Below, in pieces: positions 57,676 to 60,909 of a DNA stretch of 60,909 nt. How positions within the stretch are numbered: the stretch's first letter is position 1; every line of letters begins with the position of its first letter. This stretch comes from DASSJM01 sp036280655 (GTDB lineage: Bacteria; Actinomycetota; UBA4738; HRBIN12): assembly GCA_036280655.1 (NCBI GenBank), contig DASUQI010000018.1:1-60909 (forward strand). Direction: 5' to 3'. The notes under the pieces were generated by a model. The model ran no database searches. It was not told the origin of the DNA and saw only the letters and a list, made by a program, of their open reading frames with translations. A program made the position numbers and the translations under genes.

Positions 57676-57705
57676 AGTATAGGGGCTGCGCGTCGGAACC
57701 GTCCA
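57676..57705 (-). promoter_or_regulatory. predicted promoter of the infA-rpmJ-rpsM-rpsK-rpoA-rplQ operon
   Basis: TGGACG (-35, 57700-57705), an 18-bp spacer and TATACT (-10, 57676-57681) lie in the 138-bp gap between map and infA. Confidence 0.6.
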
Positions 57706-57759
57706 CGACCAGGGCGGATGCGCCCGAAAGCGCCTCTGACCTGCGGCTTTGAACGGCGT

Positions 57760-58530
57760 TCAGCCCCGGGCGGTGAGCACCTCGTGGCCGTCGTCCGTGA
57801 CCGCGATCGTGTGCTCGAAGTGGGCGGACAGCGACCCGTCCTCCGTCACGACCGTCCAGGCGTCGGGCAGGACGCTGGTCCCCCAGCCGCCGGCGTTCAC
57901 CATCGGCTCCACCGCCACCACGAGCCCCGGCTTCAGGACCGGCCCCCGGCCCGGCTTGCCGTAGTTCGGGATCTGAGGGTCCTCGTGCAGGCTCCGCCCG
58001 ATCCCGTGGCCCACGTACTCGCGCACGACCTCGAAGCCCGCGCCCACGGCCACCTGCTCGACGGCCGCGCCGATGTCGGACAGCCGGCCACCCGGGCGGA
58101 TCTGCGAGATCCCCGCCTCGAGCGCCTCCTCGGTGACCCGGACGAGCTTCTCGGCCTCGGCCGAGGGCGCGTCGCCCACGATGACGGTCACCGCTGCGTC
58201 GCCGTGGAACCCCTCCCAGATCGCACCGAAGTCGAGCTTCAGCAGGTCGCCCTCGTTCACCCTCCGTTCCGATGGGATCCCGTGCACGACCTCCTCGTTC
58301 AGCGAGGTGCAGATCGACCCCCTGAACGGCGGCGCCGCGTTCGCGCCCCGATAGCCCTTGAACGACGGCGTCGCGCCCTGCTCGCGGATGTACGTCTCGG
58401 CGACGGCGTCGAGCGCCGCGGTCGTCACCTGCGGGCGGACGGCGGCGAGGACCCGGTCGATCGTGCCCGCGACGATCCGCCCGGCGCGGCGCATCTTGTC
58501 GATCTCCTCGGGCGACTTGTAGACGATCAT
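57760..58530 (-). CDS. map: methionine aminopeptidase, type I
   Basis: 256 residues. Metal ligands are present: Asp in LKLDFGAIWEGFHGDAAVT (two), His in YVGHGIGRSLHEDP, Glu in VVAVEPMV and Glu in HFEHTIAVT. It removes the initiator methionine. It follows adk by 4 bp in the secY-adk-map order typical of actinobacteria. Confidence 0.97.
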   Translation of the reverse strand: MIVYKSPEEIDKMRRAGRIVAGTIDRVLAAVRPQVTTAALDAVAETYIREQGATPSFKGYRGANAAPPFRGSICTSLNEEVVHGIPSERRVNEGDLLKLDFGAIWEGFHGDAAVTVIVGDAPSAEAEKLVRVTEEALEAGISQIRPGGRLSDIGAAVEQVAVGAGFEVVREYVGHGIGRSLHEDPQIPNYGKPGRGPVLKPGLVVAVEPMVNAGGWGTSVLPDAWTVVTEDGSLSAHFEHTIAVTDDGHEVLTARG

Positions 58531-58534
58531 GCGC

Positions 58535-59197
58535 TCACTCGTACGTGTCGAGGAGGTCGGCGATCGCCTCGATCGTCCGGTCGGCCACGACCTCTTCCGG
58601 CGCCTCGGACTCGATGTCGCGGAGCAGCCCCCGCTCCCAGAAGTACAGGACGAGCGGCTTCGTCTCGCGGTGGTAGACCTCGAGCCGGCGGACGATCGTC
58701 TCCTCGTCGTCGTCGCTCCGGCTCGTGAGCTCGTGGCCGCACACGTCGCAGGTGCCCTCGACGCGGGGCGGCTTGAACTCGATGTTGTACGACCGGCCGC
58801 AGTTCGGGCACACCCGGCGCCCCATCAGCCGCTTGACGGCCACCGCGTCGGAGATCTTGAAGTTCAGCACCGCGGAGAGCGAGTGGCCCGACTCGGCCAG
58901 GAAGCCCTCGAGCGCCTGCGCCTGCGGCACCGTCCGAGGGTAGCCGTCGAGGATGAACCCCTCGCGCACGTCGGGCTGTTGGAGCCGCTCGAGCACCATG
59001 GCGGTGGTGAGATCGTCGGGGACGTACTCGCCGCGCTCGTAGTACTCCTTGGCCCGCATCCCGAGCGCGGTCTCGGCGGCGATCTGCGCGCGGAAGATGT
59101 CGCCGGTCGCGATCACGACGAGCCCGTAACGCTCGGAGAGCCTCCGCGCCTGCGTTCCCTTCCCTGCGCCCGGCGGCCCGAGGAGGATGATCCGCAC
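58535..59197 (-). CDS. adk: adenylate kinase
   Basis: 220 residues, long-LID type. P-loop LLGPPGAGKGTQA (5-17), EGFILDGYPRTVPQAQAL, and a zinc-binding LID with CPNC and CDVC. It interconverts 2 ADP with ATP + AMP. Confidence 0.97.
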   Translation of the reverse strand: MRIILLGPPGAGKGTQARRLSERYGLVVIATGDIFRAQIAAETALGMRAKEYYERGEYVPDDLTTAMVLERLQQPDVREGFILDGYPRTVPQAQALEGFLAESGHSLSAVLNFKISDAVAVKRLMGRRVCPNCGRSYNIEFKPPRVEGTCDVCGHELTSRSDDDEETIVRRLEVYHRETKPLVLYFWERGLLRDIESEAPEEVVADRTIEAIADLLDTYE

Positions 59198-59203
59198 GGC
59201 GGC

Positions 59204-60505
59204 CTACTTCAGGAAGCCCTCGTAGTGCCGCATCAGCAGCTGCGACTCGAGCTGCTTCATCGTCTCGAGTGCGACGCCGATCGTGATCAGCAACGAGGTG
59301 CCGCCGAACGGGAAGTTCTGGATCGGCAGGTAGAACGCGAAGAAGATCGACGGGAGCAGGGCGATCGTCGCGAGGAAGATCGAGCCCGGCAGCGTGATCC
59401 GGTTCAGCACGAAGCTCAGGTAGTCGGCCGTGGGCGGGCCGGGCCGGATGCCCGGGACGAACCCGCCGTACTTGCGCAGGTTGTCCGCCGTATCCACGGG
59501 GTTGAACGCGATCGCCGTGTAGAAATAGGCGAAGAACACCACCATCAGCCCGTAGATCAGCATGTAGGCGATGCTCCGCTGGTTCGTGAGGTAGTTGTTC
59601 ACGAAGTTCGTGAACCACTCGGCGTGGTAGACGCTCGCGAGCAGCGTCGGGAAGTACAGGACCGAGCTCGCGAAGATGATCGGGATGACGCCCGCCTGGT
59701 TGACCTTGAGCGGGATGTACGTGCTCCCGCCAGCCGTCATCCGCCGTCCGACCACGCGTTTGGCGTACTGCACCGGGATCCGTCGCTGCCCTTGTTCGAT
59801 GAAGATCACGCCGACGATGATCGCGAGCCCGATCAGCAGGACCAGCACGAACTTCGTGTTGCCACCCGAGACCAGGATCGCGCGTCCCTCCTGCGGGAGC
59901 CGGGAGATCACGCTCGAGAAGATCAGGATCGACATCCCGTTGCCGATCCCGCGCTGGGTGATGAGCTCACCCATCCACATGATCATCGCCGTGCCGGCCG
60001 TCATGACGAGCACGATCAGGGCGATGTTCGCGGCCGTGAACTCGCCGGGCGGGAAGATGCTCTGCCCGATGCCGAGGCCGCTCTGCGCGTTCGGCGAGTT
60101 GAACAGGAACACGAGGCCGGTCGACTGCAGCAGCGCGAGCACGACCGTGACGTAGCGGGTCCACTGGTTGATCTTCTTGGTGCCGGACTCGCCCTCCTTG
60201 CGCCACTGCTCGAGCTTGGGGATCACGACCGTGAGCAGCTGCATCATGATCGAGGCCGTGATGTAGGGCATGATCCCGAGCCCGAAGATCGCCATCCGCG
60301 TGAGCGCGCCGCCGGAGAACAGGTCGATGAACGAGAGGAACCCGCCCGCCCCCTGCGCCTCGAGCGCGTCCTGCAGGATGTTGATGTCCACCACCGGGAC
60401 CGGGATGTGCGAGCCGAGCCGGTACACGGCGATGATGAACAGGGTGAAGAGGATCTTGTTCCGGAGATCCGGGACCTTGAACGCGTTTACGAAGGCCCTG
60501 AGCAC
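59204..60505 (-). CDS. secY: protein translocase subunit SecY
   Basis: 433 residues, 10 transmembrane helices, GTG start. RLGSHIPVPVVDINIL in TM1, FSGGALTRMAIFGLGIMPYI (plug/TM2), LQQ-free TM3, and PTADYLSFVLNRITLPGSIF towards TM9 are conserved. It forms the Sec channel. It lies 19 bp after rplO. Confidence 0.97.
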   Translation of the reverse strand: MLRAFVNAFKVPDLRNKILFTLFIIAVYRLGSHIPVPVVDINILQDALEAQGAGGFLSFIDLFSGGALTRMAIFGLGIMPYITASIMMQLLTVVIPKLEQWRKEGESGTKKINQWTRYVTVVLALLQSTGLVFLFNSPNAQSGLGIGQSIFPPGEFTAANIALIVLVMTAGTAMIMWMGELITQRGIGNGMSILIFSSVISRLPQEGRAILVSGGNTKFVLVLLIGLAIIVGVIFIEQGQRRIPVQYAKRVVGRRMTAGGSTYIPLKVNQAGVIPIIFASSVLYFPTLLASVYHAEWFTNFVNNYLTNQRSIAYMLIYGLMVVFFAYFYTAIAFNPVDTADNLRKYGGFVPGIRPGPPTADYLSFVLNRITLPGSIFLATIALLPSIFFAFYLPIQNFPFGGTSLLITIGVALETMKQLESQLLMRHYEGFLK

Positions 60506-60524
60506 GGCGTTCTATCCTACTCCG

Positions 60525-60909
60525 TCAGCCGATCAGCTCGGCCGTGCCGCCGGCCCGCTCGATCTTCGCTTTGGCGGCCTCGCTGAACGCGTGGGCCCTG
60601 ACGGTGAGCGCCTTGTCGAGCTCGCCGCGGGCGAGCACCTTCACCCGGCGGCCCTTGTGGACGAGACCGTGCTCCAGGAGCGCCGCCGGGTCGACCTCGG
60701 CGTCGAAATAGCGGGCGAGCGTCTCCACGTTCACGACCGCGTATTCGTCGCGGTTCGGATTCGTGAAGCCCTTGAGCTTGGGCACGCGCCGCTGGAGCGG
60801 CATCTGGCCGCCCTCGAACCCGAGCTTGGGGTTGTGCCTCGCGCCCCAGCCCTTCGTGCCGCGGCCCGCCGTCTTCCCGCGCACGCCGGAGCGGCCGCGA
60901 CCGACGCGC
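60525..60909 (-). CDS. rplO: 50S ribosomal protein L15, 5' end beyond the window
   Basis: The visible part (about 127 residues) starts in frame at the window edge with RVGRGRSGVRGKTAGRGTKG, the conserved L15 N-terminal region; about 20 residues are missing. GGQMPLQRRVPKLKGF and the C-terminal AGGTAELIG are conserved. It is upstream of secY as in most bacteria. Confidence 0.95.
   Translation of the reverse strand, partial: RVGRGRSGVRGKTAGRGTKGWGARHNPKLGFEGGQMPLQRRVPKLKGFTNPNRDEYAVVNVETLARYFDAEVDPAALLEHGLVHKGRRVKVLARGELDKALTVRAHAFSEAAKAKIERAGGTAELIG

Overview
High-GC window with densely packed genes, frequent GTG starts and many 4-nt stop/start overlaps. The gene order rplO-secY-adk-map-infA-rpmJ-rpsM-rpsK-rpoA-rplQ-truA ... 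rplM-rpsI-glmM ... glmS ... acpS-nnr-alr-hydrolase-tsaE-tsaB-rimI-tsaD, together with a BldD-like regulator, points to Actinomycetota (probably uncultured; class not decidable by eye). No rRNA, tRNA, CRISPR array or phage module was seen.

Layout. (1) 1-5.9 kb: envelope or secreted proteins: PAP2 phosphatase, secreted DUF1996 protein, CPA2 cation/proton antiporter, secreted metallophosphoesterase, membrane-anchored EEP-fold hydrolase. (2) 5.9-9.0 kb: a scarred zone with decayed hemA/hemC ends, an initiating sugar-phosphate transferase, two pieces of a UDP-sugar dehydrogenase and a frameshifted IS481-type element. (3) 9.0-31 kb: a surface-polysaccharide locus with three GT4 glycosyltransferases, a Wzx-type flippase, a Wzy-type polymerase, a Wzz/BY-kinase fusion, an epimerase and, most strikingly, six sulfotransferase-fold proteins, two P-loop kinase-like proteins, a secreted IPT-repeat phosphoesterase and a pyruvate kinase lacking its C-terminal domain. 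(4) 31-34.5 kb: three tandem NarL/LuxR-type regulators without a kinase, two with damaged receivers, and a BldD-like regulator with half a c-di-GMP signature. (5) 34.5-60.9 kb: mostly housekeeping: GalE-like epimerase coupled to tsaD, t6A genes (tsaD/tsaB/tsaE, rimI), family-4 UDG, P1 peptidase, alr, nnr, acpS, a PDPS-repeat membrane protein, glmS, glmM, rpsI/rplM, a three-gene xanthine-dehydrogenase-family operon, truA, and the rplQ-to-rplO ribosomal/transcription/secretion cluster, running off the right edge inside rplO.

Working model. The 6.4-35.4 kb region would build a lipid-linked repeat unit (sugar transferase, GTs), flip it (Wzx), polymerise it (Wzy), control its length (Wzz/BY-kinase) and decorate it with sulfate. 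No outer-membrane exporter is present, as expected for a monoderm. The regulator island next to the BY-kinase gene is the likely control point. The strongest candidate for an undescribed system is this sulfated-glycan locus together with its phosphorylation-defective response-regulator array. A second, independent observation is a shared architecture in both ribosomal-protein promoters: a GC-rich hairpin beginning at the predicted first transcribed base.
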